Assembly (NCBI GenBank): GCA_019915135.1
Contig: JAHLMK010000007.1
Span: 1,364,001 to 1,428,000 of the forward strand
Direction: 5' to 3'
Source of the DNA: Strobilurus pachycystidiatus
Lineage: Eukaryota > Basidiomycota > Agaricomycetes > Agaricales > Physalacriaceae
Length of the DNA: 64,000 nt
The notes under the pieces were generated by a model, which was given only the letters and a program-made list of their open reading frames with translations, had not been told where the DNA came from and did not search any database. Of the stretch, positions 10,651 to 25,600 are shown in pieces. The translations under genes and the position numbers were made by a program. Every line of letters begins with the position of its first letter. Within the stretch, counting starts at the first letter, position 1.

Positions 10651-13600
10651 CTAGGGAAGAAGCATGCACGTACCGGCCTCTAAGGCGCTGGCGAGGACTT
10701 GACGCCCCGCCTCGAGGGACGGAACAGAGCGGAACGCGGCGGTACCCACACCGATGACTTGGGGAGACGCGCGGTCCCTGGAGAGAGTATCAGTTGGGGA
10801 CGTCCGTGGAGTAACAAGGAAGAAGTCAACTTACCAACCAGCAACGACGCCCACGACGCGTCCCCTTGTGATGGCGTAGAATGGACCAAGACTTCCGCGC
10901 CTCGGCATGACGAATGGGAAGTCCGCTGGGAGGACCTCGTTCAAGGGGTAACCTGGCAATATAGTCCGTCAGAGTCGAAGAGGGAAGTGATTGGGAACGT
11001 AACGTACCACTCTCGTGGAAGGCAACTGGCGCTGGCGCTTGTAAGACAACTGGCGCTGGCGCTGGGAAGACGTGGTAAGTGAAATGAACAATTCCATGAA
11101 AAAAGATGTCTCACGGTTGTTTCCCCCCATGGAGGGTCCAGCAGCTGGCCCCCAGACGCCGAAGACGCTACCTTGAGGAGCCGCAGGAGCGGCAGGAGCG
11201 GCAGCAGCAGGGGCGGCAGCAGCAGCAGCAGCAGCAGGGGCGGCAGCAGCAGCCGTACCAGGCGCCTGAGCGGCTGCTTGGACGGGAGCGGCAACGGCTG
11301 GCGTGACCACAGGGGGTGCCGGCTGAGCGGCGTGGCCCTGCGTGGCGTAAGGCGGCGGGACATTAGCAGCTGGAGAAGAGAAGTTAGTCATGACTGGCAA
11401 AGACCGAGGAGAAATCTTACAGGTGGCGGCTGCGGGAGTCACAGGAGGCGCGGCAACTGCTGTAGCGGTGACGACGTCTGGAATTAGAAGTGGGGAATTA
11501 GGCGGACGCATTCAACTCAAGTAACCGGGTGGACGTTGATACGCAGGGTACTATTCCAGTACTAGAAACGGGGAATTTTGCGATTCCTGAACAGCCCAAA
11601 GACCTTAGGAACCTCCAGTCAAGTACTTAGGATAGAGCACGCAGGAGTTACTGCCTTGACGCGGGCAAGCCTCCAGGACAAGGTCCAGGCGCCTTAACAA
11701 GTCCTTTAGGACAGGCGCGATCGAAACCTTCGATCACCTTCATCCGAATATCCTTATCCGCGCGTTGGATCCCTTTCAAGATCCCGTACCTTTGCGTGTA
11801 CCTTGTACTACAGACGATGTGCTATAACCATTCGCACCCAAGGAGGGTCCAAGGTCTCCAGGCGGTTCAGTTCGAGCGACCCAAGACCTGCGCACCTCAA
11901 CCCAAAGACCTGGAAGGTCCCGAAATAGTTCAAGGACGTCACAACCCTTTTGGGGAAACAATCTTCGGAGCTGTCAAGGACTCCGAACCGACGCCTTCCG
12001 CTATGCCGATCGATCATGATCCACGATCAAGGACCACCCCGAAAGCAGGGTGTATTACCACTTTAAGAAAGCACTCCCCTGTAGTGTCTGCGCTCGAAAG
12101 GACGTTCTTAACGATCTCCATCCAACCTATCCACAAGAAAGCAGGTGTCCGTAGGACCTTGCAACATAAAGATACCTAAGGATCGAAGTCCTTATCGGAC
12201 CTTGATCTCCTGGGCACAAGGATTGTACCATACCGCCAAGGTGGCGTATATGGCTAAAGGACCAAGCGGCCTGTCCGCAGTTGTTTCGACCAGGGATAGC
12301 CAATAAGAATCCAGCACTTGTATGACTCAAAAGTCCGATGTATCCGATCCTAGAATAGATGCTTACTCAGTAGGAACCCACCAGTAGTATAAAAGGGCCC
12401 AAAGGACCCATATTTCGGTAGCTTAGATCCCCCCCAGTAGCCGCTAGTCAGACGCAGCCATTGTAGTGAATCTATCTCGAGTTTCGACTCATTTCTGCAA
12501 AGAACCCAAAGACCCCAAAGACCCCAAAGACCTTTCCAAGATTTAAAGACATCAGGTGTTGCCAAGCTCCTTGAAAGACTCAAAAGAACCTTATTCCGAC
12601 GTACCAAGTCAAGTACCAACGAATCTACTTGGTGTTAGAACCTTGTATTCGCAAGAAGGCCGGTTTGCAAGTGGTTCTGCCCTGCATTCACGCTATTTCG
12701 TGAAGTACTTTCCTTTGAGGAATAAGTTGAGTTTGAACGAGTGTTGTCAACGTCTGAGACACCTTTCGGAACCTTTGGTCCCGGTGCAAGACACTAGAAG
12801 TTTGGTTTAAGTGCAAGAAGGAGTCCTTATCGTTAGCAGTCCAGTGGCGTAAAACCTGCGGTAGCGGCCTGACGATTCCAAGACAAAATCCTTGTACACC
12901 AGAGCACTTGATAGGTAGAAGCTACATTGCCTCGCGCTGTTTAAGGTCTTCATACGTCAAGAGGTTCGGCCTACGACTTCAAGGTTTTCTTGTGTCATTT
13001 CGATCAGAATCCCTACACCCCCAAAAACAACTCGTAGTTTAACTACAGCGATTCGGAATACATCTCTATTTCTCCATTACCCAAAAGCACCTTGTTCTCT
13101 CGAACCTTTGTGCACCCCAGCTCCCTTACAAGGAGTGTTAGTTGTGATAAGGATTGATAGTGTGGTTAGACGATAGCTTCTTTTTCAGAGGTCTATTCCG
13201 AACTTGCACATCATATTTTGGAGCCCACCGCGAGGGGGTGTAAATTTTGATTTCGAAAGAGACTTCCAAGTCGACCTTGAGATCGGAATCTCCATAAACA
13301 AAAGACACTGGCTGCAAAGAACTCTGGTCGTTACACCAACAGCCAGAACCGCGCAAATCCACAACCACCAAAAGGAGACCCAGTTATTGCCGGATCTTCA
13401 AATCTAGCAACCTCTGGTATCACTAGTCGCCTAAGAAGCAATCGCCCAATCGCCGGCTCACTTTACAACGGTTTACCTAGTGAAGTAGCTCAAGCACAGC
13501 GACGCTTTGCAGACCCGACTACTCCCAAGAACCAAAAGAAGAAACGTACGCAAGTACCACCTTCAACACCTACTGCCTCTAGGATCAGATCTTCTTCAGA

Positions 13601-16600
13601 TCCTGAATCACCTTCGAGAACTCCAACCAGTACCCGAAGACATTCGGACTCTAGAACTTCGCCTAGTCCCGCATTTGTGACACCTTTCGGAAGTCCTTTG
13701 ACTGACCTTGAAGACCCCGAAAGTCCAGAACCTATTACCCCCTTCATTGACTTTAACACGTCTACCCAAAACACGATACCAGTTCCAGTAATGGCAGTAC
13801 GAGCAATTGTACCTTCCGAGGAACTTAGTGCTGAAGCTAAGAAAGAGATCCAAGGCAAGAAGATTCCGATACCATTCTCAAGGGATGCTCCCAAATTCAA
13901 GGGACACTCCGGCGATGATGTGAGGGAGTTCTTCACGATGTGCAACTGGATCTTTGACCAGACAGGAATCGCCGAACAAGGTACTAAGTTGGAAGTAGCC
14001 GCGCTATACGCCGGCCACGAACAACGCCTAAGGTGGCACAAAAACCCAGACTACTTGAAAGGTGTCTGGGCGGACTTCCAAGAATCAGTTCTCTCCTCAT
14101 ACTCAAAGGGAAAGAACGATCCTACGTACGTCCCGGCCGACCTAAAGGATGCCTTGGACCCGTACCTGGCTAGGCCCATAGCCAACAAGCAAAAGTGGGA
14201 AAGCTTTCAGCGCGAAGTGCTCCATATCATGGGACATCTTATCACGTCGGGAGAACTTACCAATAAGGGTGCTATAGAAGATATCAAGTCCTCTATCACA
14301 GAGGGAGTTTGGCATAATGTCCTTGGGGACCTCAGGCGCGATGCGAAAGCTAATGCAACAGCCGGGACAACCCCCACCTATGACTTCACGTTGTCAGAGG
14401 TCGAGGCAGCAATCTCCAACTACTTCTTGACCGATAAATGGATGAGCAAGAGTGCGAAGGATAGTCCTTATAACAGAGAACTTATTCCCGCCTCTACCAC
14501 CCGAATCAAGACAGAGGAGTTGGATGAATACCTGAATAGGGTAGCTAGCCTTCAGGATATTATCCAGAAAGGAGAAAAGGAACGCGAAGAGGCTCGCAAG
14601 GCTGATCAGAAGATGATGGCAGAACTTCTCCATACCTTACAGCGTGGAGGTCCGCAAGGACTCCGCACACAAGGTTTTGTACAAGAAGCCTCGCCGGTTT
14701 ATCTACAAACACCTGCTCAAGGTGTCTCAGTCCCGACCAACTTACCGAACGGACTCTACAAAGCTCCTCCGGGCGCGTTCCCAGGAAACAAGTTCGTAGT
14801 TAACGATGGAAGGTGCTACTTCTGTCGCGAGCTAGGACACATTGTAGCAAATTGTCCGACAAAGGAAATGTGCGAAAGCAATGGTCATATCTACAAGCCT
14901 GGCGGTACCAACATATATCATGTAACGAATGGAACTACTAGTCAACCTATTCAAAGGGTTAGTCCCAAGCAGCCTCTCAGCCCTTGGGAACAAGTTCAGA
15001 AGTTTCAACAAGAAAATGCACCTAAGGTATCGGCGTTCCAATCTCAAGAAGATGAGTTCGCACCTGAGGTCGCGATGTATGTTCAAACCCCAACCCAAGA
15101 AGAAGAGTTTGCCCCCGACGCCTATCAGGGTTTCGGCAGGGCTCGATGAAGGAAGGAGTGCAGTTAGCACATACTCCTCCGGAGAGCCAGTTCACTGTAG
15201 AAACTCGTCAAACTCGTCAGAGTACAAAAGCACCTAGTGCACCTTTGGATTCAACTCCACAAAAGAAGGTAACCTCATGGCCTAAGGACCGGGTGTCCGT
15301 GGTCATTCCAAAAGCAGCACCGCCTAAGGTATCATTCTCCAAGCCGGAAGTCACTCAAGAAGTAGAACCTGTTGACCAGGAACTTCTTGACGAAGTCCTG
15401 GCGATGGAAGAACCAGACCCGGTGCCGCAACCAAAAGCAGATTCAACTCTGCCAGAAAAGAACCAACCAAAGGTTCAACCTAAGGAACCTAAGGTCAAGA
15501 GTTTCCAACGTCGTAGCCTGGCAGAAGAACTCTTGCACAAGAATCCCAGTTGGCGTGAAGCCTGGAAATTCTTGTTACCCGAAGCCCTACTAGCTACCAA
15601 CCCCCCTTGGCAGCAGAGCATTTCGGACTTCATCAGGAAACGCAACACGCCGGTGGCTGTATTCAAAACGGAAGTAGTGGCCGAAACGGTCCAGGATCAC
15701 TTCCAACCCGAGCTATATTCAGTCAACTTTCATGAACAAGGTGATTTACCTATTGGTGGGATTGTAGTCCACGATGCGGTAGAACAGTTTGTAAACCTTT
15801 CCGGAGGTCACTATACTGGTCCCTTTCAAATGATAAGTGGCAATATGGCGCCGGAAAATGCAGATCTACGAACCTTTTGGCCCTTGATCAACAAGAATGG
15901 CAAAAAGGAGAGTTTAGTGGATGGTGGATCGCAGATCGCCTCCATTTCGCTCAAGGCAGCTTTGGAATTAGGAATAGCCTACGATCCCACTTTCACCATT
16001 ACGATGGAAAGTGCGGACAAGGGACGAACCAGTACCTTGGGATTGGCTCGTAACATACCTTTTGACTTTGAAGGTATTGTCTATTACCTTCAGCTGCATG
16101 TGTTGCAGGATCCCGCCTATGAGGTCCTACTGGGACGACCTTTCGAGATCGTTTCAAACCTGGTCATCACCAACCTTCCCAACGGGAACGCAATCGGAAC
16201 CCTTACGGATAACACCAATGGGAAGAAGTTATCGCTACCTTCTTACCGTCGAGGACAGATCCCAAGACATATGATTCCAGGGGGACAGACGGGTTTTCAC
16301 GGGAACCTAAGGACGTAGGAAATTCCTATGAAGAAGCCGTGTTGATCCTTGAAAGGTCACCAGAAGGAAACATCGAAGTAAAGCAAAGTTGGATACCTGG
16401 TGATAACAGGGAGACCTTCGGGGAAGGGGACTTAACGTCCTTATACATGAAGAAGTCACCCAATAGGGTTCATCAGGCAGCCAAAAGGCTAAGGAAGCAA
16501 CACGCCTTCATGCATGCATCGATGCACCAAGCATCGACACATATGACAGTCCCAGAACATATGGTGACACCTACGGGACTATTAAAGGTCCCAACCAAGA

Positions 16601-19600
16601 CTCAAGGCTTTCGCAAGGTATTCAATATCAACCAGATTGCGGAAGACCAAGAAGAACTTAAGTCCTACGCTACTGCGACTTTGAATCTCTTCTATGGGGT
16701 ACCAAAGGAGCTAGAACAAGTCTTTACGGGCTTGTCGGTAACCTTACCAAAGGATTACATGGCGGAGGCCCAACAGGAGTTCCTAAGGTTGGAAAGTCAG
16801 ATCCCTAAGAGGGGTGTATTCGTAGGAAAGAAGTACAAACCAGTAGCCTTGAAAACCAAAGCTCACCTTGGAACCTTACCGGAAGAATTCAGGATCAAGC
16901 GCCACATTCATGGAGACCCACTAGCTGGGATGCCGGAATTAGTACCTGATCCACCACCCTTCGTACCCACAGGTAGGTATACTGCCGAAAGGAGGGAACA
17001 GATACAAGCCGACCACGTCGGGGACTTCCTGACGGATGCAGAAAGACGGATTATAGACTCCATCTTCTGTAAACAGAACGAAGGCTTTGCCTGGGAAGAA
17101 TCTGAGAAAGGACACTTCAAACCAGAGTTCTTTCCACCAGTGGATATCCCGGTAATACCGCACACACCTTGGGTGTTGAGGAATATACCAATTCCACCAG
17201 GAATCTATGACGAAGTCTGTAAGATTATCAAGCACAAACTAGACTCGGGCGTGTATGAGCCTTCGAACTCCTCATACCGCTCCAGGTGGTTCTGTGTTGT
17301 TAAGAAGGATGGAAAGAAACTTCGCCTAGTGCACAGTCTGGAACCACTCAATGCGGTGACCATTGCGCACTCAGGGTTACCTCCAGCCACGGAGGAACTA
17401 GCGGAGTCCTTTGCAGGACGAAGTTGTGGAGGGACCTTGGATCTGTTCGTTGGATATGACGAACGGCTCCTTGCCACCGCGTCTCGCGATATGACAACCT
17501 TCTCGACACCTTACGGAGCGTTAAGGTTAAAGACCTTACCAATGGGCTGGACTAATTCAGTACCTATCTTTCATGACGATGTTACAACGATTCTCAAGGA
17601 TGAAATACCAGCCTTTACCAGACCTTATATCGACGATGTGCCCGTCCGCGGACCCGCTACGCGATATGAACAAGCTGATGGCACCTACGAAACGCTTCCA
17701 GGTCATCCTGAAGTAAGGCGTTTCGTTTGGGAACACCTTGTGAACATGAACAGGATCATACAGCGAATGAAACATGCCGGAGGGACCTTTTCTGGTCACA
17801 AGGCTATCATTTGTGCAGAAGAGATTGTGGTAGTGGGACATGTCTGTACCTACGAAGGTAGAAAGCCAGCTGAAGATCGCGTTAAGGTGATCTCGGATTG
17901 GCCCCCTTGTAAAGCGCTCACGGAAGTCCGTTCGTTCTTAGGAACAGCTGGAATCTTCAGAGCATTTGTAAAGGACTACTCTAAGAAGGCGTTACCTTTG
18001 ACCAGGTTAACCAAAGACATTACTAAGTTCAGATGGACAGACGAGGAGCAGGAAAGTATGGATACCTTAAAGGAAGCCATACGAACTTGTCCGATGCTGA
18101 AACCACTGAATTATGAATGGTCCACGCCAATCACACTGTCGGTAGACACCTCTTACCAGGCAGTAGGTTTCTATCTGTCCCAGGTAGATCCCAAGGACCC
18201 TAAGAAACGATACTTTGCGAAGTTTATGTCTCTGACCTTGAACGAAAGAGAGGCAAGGTACTCGCAAGCCAAGCGAGAACTATTCGGGCTCTTCAGAGCT
18301 CTGTCCGCGTGCAAGTACTACCTTCTAGGGTGTAGGAAACTAGAAATTGAAGTAGATGCAAAATACATCAAAGGCATGTTATCAAACGTGGACTCCTTAG
18401 CGAACGCAAACCTGCAAAGGTGGGCTGAGGAGATCTTGATGTACCACTTCACGCTTGTACGCGTACCAGGAAAGGTCCATGGCCCGGATGGCTTGAGTCG
18501 CCGTCCAGCTTCAGAGCATGATGTAGTAGTACCCAGACCTCATATAAACATAGAGGATGACGAAGTCAATACCTTTGAGTACCAGGAGCCCAAGGGTCTG
18601 CCTATAGAAAAGCAACCTTTGGACTTTGACACTTTCCGGAATGACATCGACAGTAGGGGAGGCTACTTCCAAGAAATAGTGCGGAGTCCTTTACCAGACC
18701 ATATAAAGGTTTCTAAAGCGGTAAGGACTTCGGGACTAGTCAATGTTAAGGATATCGAAGGTTGGATGCATATCACGGAGTTCCCGGAGCTCAATAAGAG
18801 CAAAAGGGAGCGTTTGTGGGAGACCTATTTGCCCAAACTTCAACCTTACTTACAATCGGAAGATGTACTTGAGGACGAAGACTTGGAGAAATGGAGCAAA
18901 GACTTCTTTGTCCAGCATGAAAGGTTATACCGAAACCATTCGGACTCCCACCCCCGTCGAGTGCTACTTCCAAATGAACGAATCCCGGTTTGTAAAGCTC
19001 TACACGACCGGGCAGGACATAAAGGACAATATTCCGTGTTACAACTCATCATGAAGCGATTCTGGTGGCCAGGTATGGAGGTCGACATACGATGGTATGT
19101 AAGGACTTGCGTACTATGCCAGAAACGCCAGAAACGTAACATAAAGGTTGCACCAACAATTACTTCGACTCCAGGTATCTACGAAAGGGCTTATATAGAC
19201 ACCTTCCGGATGCCTAAGGCAGGAGAGGAATCTATTCGAAAGAAACGACCTTCAAAATGGGCCGGCTTCAATGCTGTGACCGTCGCAAGGTGTGGATTAA
19301 CAAGTTGGCCAGAGGCAAGGGCTCTCAAGGAAGAGACCGCCGAGTCGCTGGGAGAATGGATCTTCGAGGACATTCTATGCAGGTGGGGTTGTATCAAGGA
19401 AATTGTAACCGACAATGGGCCAGCAATCAAGAAGGCTTTAGTACATATTGAACAGAAATATGGTATTACAGGTATCTTGATCACGGCGTACAATAAGCAA
19501 GCCAACGGAAAGGTTGAACGAGGACACTGGGATATCCGTCAATCTCTCTTCAAGGTATGCAGGGGTAAACCCGAGCAATGGCCAGAGTTCCTACATGAGG

Positions 19601-22600
19601 TCCTTTGGGCAGAGCGCATTACCATAAAGAGGAGTCTAGGTACTTCAGCGTTCCAGGCAGTAACCGGTTGTGAACCAATCATGCCAATGGACCTGGAGGA
19701 ATTGACTTGGCTGGTCAAAGCACCAGGCCGACTGGTCTCCCATTCGGACCTTATTGCCTTCCGAGCTAGGCAGCTCATCAAGCACAAAGAAGATACTGTC
19801 AAGCTAAGGTCAAAGGTCCTTCTAAATAAACAGAAGGCCGCGGCGAAGTTCCTAGAGGATTTCCAGAACAGTATCCCTCGCTACAAATTCAAAACTGGTG
19901 AACTAGTACTAGTAAGAAACACTAGGATCGAATCAGAAATGAATGCGAAGTTCAAGGAAAGGTTTATGGGACCTTACGCGGTAGTAACAAGGACCTCGGC
20001 AGGAAACTATGTGGTCTGCGAGTTGGACGGGACGATCTACAAAGACAAGATAGCTCAGTTCCGTGTAATACCTTTTGTATCGCGACGAGATCCTATAGAC
20101 CTTGGGAAACAGTTTTTTGATCGGCTACACTTCATAAGTAAACCGATCACGAAGACCTTAGATGTCCTTGCTAAAACTACTTGACCTTGAGTACCCAGAA
20201 ATGAACCAAAGGTTCTAAGAAAGCCAAGGTACCATACCAGATGACGGGGACGTCATCAGAAAAGTAAAGAGAGAATAGAGGGACATCGGTCCATTTATTC
20301 AAAGACTATAAAAATTTTATTTAAGACTTATTCCGTGCCTAGCTGGCTACAAAGGTAGCTAAGGTAGCATTGAACTAAGGACAGAATAAGGAAGCAAGAC
20401 AAGGCACGAGGCATCAGGGAAGTGGCGGGGTGCGAATAAAGAAAAGCTTAAAAATGATAAGCCCGTAGGCGATGTGGTAAGCGCAGAAAAGGAAGCACCA
20501 CTCACCGAACAACCACCACGACCATGCCCCCTCAAGAGAACGACCCCACTGTGGACGCGAAGGTAAGTACCTGGCGCGATCACAGCGTAGAACGAGGCGG
20601 TGAACTTACTTACCAAAAGGAGCAGTCACCGCCGCCATCGCAGCCGCCGACGAAAGACAACCAGGAGCCTCCCGCAGCCCAGGAGGAGAAGGAAATGGAG
20701 GTACAAGGGCAGGAGCAGGTGCGTAGTAACGAAAAACGCGTTGAGAAACGGCGAAACTCACCACTGCCACCCCCTCTGCTAGCTCCCGTCCATTCCCTGC
20801 GAAGCCAGGCCGGACCACGTCAAAATGACGCGTCCCCTGTTCGACTACGGCGGTTTCTTGACGAACAGGACCGCGCCGCCCGAACTAGACGCAGGTATCA
20901 GCCTGCACCTGGCCGAGTCACTGTGCGCCAGTCCAGGAGCAACCCGAGATATCCTGCAGGAGGCCGGATACCAAGGATACCTCCAGAACGGTGTCTTCTG
21001 GCTAACATTCCAGGACGCGCTGAAGGCGAAACCAGCAAGCAAAGCCACTCCGCTCGAACGAGTCGAGACCGCGCTCAGCACGGCGTGGCGCGCCACCTCC
21101 GCCTACAAAAAGCAGGTCCGCCCCACCCGCGCAACCACTTTCCTAAACAACGACCGCGTTGCCCCAGAGCTCGCGATCCGGCTCTCAGAAGACGACGCCC
21201 AGCGCTGTTTTCTGGAGTTGGACCATCTCTGGATGTTCGTGCATGACCAGGACCGCGCCAATCTGTTCTGGGGCGCCTTGATAGTGGAGATGCGCAAGCA
21301 GCGCGACGACCTCCCCATCCACAGGTCGTTCCTCAAGACGATGGATAACCTCATCGAAAGCGCGATCGCCGAGCTGGGCATCGCAGACTACCAGCGCGAC
21401 GAAACACCGAGTCTCGACAGCAAGGTCGACGACGAGGGCACTCCGCGCCCCACCATGCAGCAACTGGCGCAGGAGGCGTCGCCCAGTCCCCACGACTCGC
21501 GAATCCCGTCACCAGCGCCCGCCTCGCACCACGAACCCACGCCCGAGCCCGAGATGGAACCCCCCCAGCGTCGACCATACGTCGCGGCAGGGAAGGGTGG
21601 CCCCAAATCGGTTACCAAGTACGTCGCTCACCGTACCGTCGCACCTGTAATCTTTGCTAATGCCCCGGCCAGGCCGAAGGCCGTCGTCGTCAAAGTAGAA
21701 CCGAAAGACAAGGACGTCGCCCCCACCCGAAAGACCTCGGTCGCGCGCGCCACCACCGGTGGAAGCCACAAGCGCAAGTTCGTCGAGGAGGAACCGGAGG
21801 AGGAGGACGAGTTGGAAGAAGACGCCGAAGCCAGCGACGAGGAGGAGGACGACTTCGTCCTCGATGTACGCGACAAGACCAACCCGCGTATTCCCCTCCA
21901 CCGCGACGATGGCTTCTGCGTCCCGTGCATCAAGCAGAAGTTGGGTTGCACCTACTTCAGGATCCACGCCACGCCCGCGGAGAAGAACAACAGCTTCACC
22001 TGCGACCAGTGCAAGGAGAAGGACGGGCAGCACGGTCCGTGCTGGGTCGCATGGAGGCGAAGTCAGGTCCCCGAGCCATGGAAGGAGGTCGCGCTCAAGG
22101 TTCGCGCCCAGTTGCAGGCCGTGGCAAGGAGTAAGCCCGATTCCCAGATCCGGGCCCGGCGACACCAGGACTACTCCGACGCCGCGCAAGCTATCGCAAA
22201 AGAAGCGGACCAGCGGTGGAAGGAGGAGAAGCAGAGGAAGAAGGACGAGCCCCCGGCGAAGCGCCGTCGCGTCGAGAGCACGAAAGGAAAGAAGGGCAAG
22301 GCGAAGAAGGAGGAGACGTCGGACGAAGAGGGCACTGGCGACTCCGACGTCGAGGAAATCCAAGCGCCCCGTACCCGCCTCCAGAAGGGAAAGGTCAGCG
22401 CCGCCCCGCCTCCCGCCTCCACCAAGTCCTCGAAGGGGGCCACCACCTCGATCAGCACGGCCCAGCAACAGGACAAGGGTGAAGGAGCCAGCCGTCAAGG
22501 CGCGTCGTCCTCCACCTCCGCTAGCCGTGTCGACCCCGCCGAGGACGTGGACAAAGTCCTGGCGTTGTACTTCTCCCTGAGTGAGAAGAGCCGCCGGAAG

Positions 22601-25600
22601 TTTAGGAAAGTCGCCGAGATCGCGGTGGGACGCTAGTAGCGTCCCGCCGTCATATCTTTTTTTTTATATACAAGAATACTGGTCACAGTGCCAAAAGGAC
22701 ACTCTCATATACGCATCGCCCGCCCCCGTTGTATTTTATATAAAAATTTACAACTTCTTGAACTCAAAGAACCGTGTGAAAAACACTAAGGAAACAAGAA
22801 CAAGGACCTTAGTTAAAACCTTAAGTCAAGGGGAGAGCCCAGGACTCTCCTTGATATACCAAGGGTCGCAAAGGTCGGAGGCTAAGGACCTTGGAAGGCG
22901 AAAGGGCCCACAAGGAGCTGCGTTGCAAGTAAAGTAATACAGGCAAAAGCGATGTGACTAAGGACAAGTTGTAAGGAATAAAAAGAGAGGCGACCTTTAG
23001 GTCAAAAGAAGTCATCTAAGGACTAAGCAAAACGACTCCAATCAGGAGGGACCGCAAGGTTCGCAAGGCGCGCATAGAAAGGTCCTGCGTGGCTAAGGTC
23101 GATTGCTAACATACTAGCAGCAAGGAGTTCGTAGTCTACTTCGGTGGCCTCCGACCAGTCGATGAGCCAGAGCAGTGGATCGATGATAGGCAGCGACTGG
23201 TTGGGGCGCTGGAAACACAGAAGTTACAAACGGACCTCAAACTACGAAGTTGTTCACGGACCCGATTGGCGGGAAGGTCAATCTCGGGGATCAACCGACG
23301 CATATTGGGAGGTCTATCCAACGCGTAGGCGTCGTCCCAGCCGTAAAGAGCAGAGTTCTGACGCTGGAACTCTGGCCACCACTTCATAACCGTGACAAGG
23401 TCGGCGGGAAGGTCCCCATACTGAACAGGAAGGACCTTCAGGTCGTCAGACCCGATGTAAAGCGAGCGAAGGAGTGTGGAAAAGCCGGAGTAACCACCAA
23501 AGTGGGCCTCGACCTACGTCTAAGGTCAGCGCCGACCACAAGACATGAAAGGAAACGACCAGGTTTAACTCACCATGAAAGGTCCGATGAACTTTTGGGT
23601 AAACCAAGGGTGACTCGCAAGGATGTCCATGTTAAGGTCCCCCAGGTGGAAGCGGGCGCCTTCACCGTCAAGGGTATTGCCTTCGGCGAACCAAGCTTTG
23701 CAAAGTTCGACGGCGGTGTAGTACAAAGGAAAGAAGTGCGCCTTGAAACCTTGAGGAATGGCCCCGTTCTGGAAGTGAAAAGCGGGTTCCCAGATATAAC
23801 GAAAGCGGACCTAAGGACCATCCGATTAAACGAGAAAAGTGTCGAGACAAATTCAACTAGACTGACCAGAACGTGCAAAAGATAGCGCAAGGTCGGGACG
23901 TCTAGAGGTTCGTCACGACCAAAGGCATGAACCGGAGGCTTGAGCTGGGGAAGGAGGCGAGTGTCGTCCTCCGTAGCTAAGGTCCCATCCGGATGACGGA
24001 CTACCGCAACGAAGTAGCGTGTATAGTTATACATCTCCACGGCGCAGCTCAGCGCAAGGTCCGCTGTGACTAAGTCATGTTGAAAGGAGGTCAACGGCGA
24101 GCGAAGTCGAACGCCTTGAATGCGCGTATCTGCAAAGGAAGGCAGGACGGGTGCGGGCATGATCAAAGATGAGATTCCTGCCCCCAGGACCGACGTTAAA
24201 AGAGGACCCCTCGTCAGTCGAAGGTCCGAACGAACCGATAAAATGCAAAGTTTAGGCGCCACCTATCTAAAGGTAGGTACGATCGGCGATAGCCGATCGA
24301 ACTAAGTTCGATCTTAGACCTAACAAGGTGCGGTCAGGAAAAGCTTTAAGGGTTCAAATCGAAAGGAGTTGGATTATGCACCAACTGGGCCTAGAGTAGT
24401 CTAAGGAAACAAAGTGACTACCGCTCCTACAAGTAGAGAAGAAATCCGAAACCAGTATAAAGACGAAGTAGAGAAAAACTATGAGTAGTACTGGTTAAGA
24501 CTTGGCGAAAGCTAAGCTAAAGAAGGACCTTGTAGTCTACTGAGCCTGGTCAATCGCGTCTAAGGCCGAGATATAAAGGTCGCGAGTCGACTGCAAGACT
24601 TGGATACGACCCCGAATCTCGTTGAAGGTCGAGATAATGTCGTGCCGGTACTGGCGTTCCAAAATGACCAAGTTGGGCGAGATGTTGGGATCGTCAAGAC
24701 CAGACAACCTTGACATACGCTTGTGGACTTGGGCCAAGGCAGCAGACAGACCATTGATGTACTGGTTCGCTAAGGGGAAGTAACCAGGAATCAACAAGGC
24801 AAACCAAGAAGCGAGGAAGAAGCACCTTACCGCCTTCAAGTTGTTTAAGAACGACGGGTTCGACTCCAAAGGTCGAAGGCCGGGCCGCCTTTACAACACG
24901 GCGAGCGTTCTCATCGTTAAGCTTACGTTTAGGAGGAGCTTCTTGACCATTGATCGCGCCCAAGGTTTGAAGGGCTTTCTGGTAAACACGGGCGTTAATG
25001 TCCATACCGGGAAGAGCTGCGAAAGGAAGGTAACGGACGGAAGATGACTATTAAAGAAGTCATAAGGACGTCCGGGACAAACATAGGATTCAAAGGAACG
25101 TACCGCTTCGGCTTCCTTTGACAAGGAATTGGCGAGTTGGAGCTGGCGAAAGGCTTCAATAAAGGAAGATGAGACTGGCAAAGAAATTGAGCGCACAGTA
25201 TCACCGACGACGACAACGGAGTCCTCACCGTCGCTCTCGCCAGCTGCCACATCGTCAGCCCAATTAAAGTACTCCGGACGAAAGAAGCGCGCACAAGAGT
25301 CGGGATCCATCGCGACGTCGCCGTCTCCCGTCTCGGCTCGTTTCTCCATGGCCTCGGTAACGACCTCGGGCGATTTCTTCGTCTTCTAAGCGAAGACATC
25401 CAGAGGTTACAGTAGGAAAACGACGAGTAACAAACGGACATACCTTGCCTTTCTCAAGCTTGTCCGGCTTGAAATAAGCGTTATCCGGATGCATAGGGTG
25501 ACCCGGGGACAGGCCAGGGAAGTGGGCGTTAGACGCCTTCTTGCAGCTGCTCACCAAAGGTTGGAGGATATGAGCGATGTGGTGCGTCGGCGTCTGAGGG

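Noticed and set aside
11776..12810. Several short open frames inside the Gypsy LTRs, identical in both LTRs
   Set aside because: Identity follows from LTR duplication, not selection; no domain or start context supports them as genes.
21509..22498. Long minus-strand frame opposite the extra sense ORF
   Set aside because: Shadow of a GC-rich coding region; Leu/Arg/Gly-rich composition without domains, while the sense strand holds the cysteine cluster.
20825..22636. Envelope-like protein for the extra sense ORF
   Set aside because: No signal peptide, membrane segment or cleavage site; composition is nuclear-protein-like.
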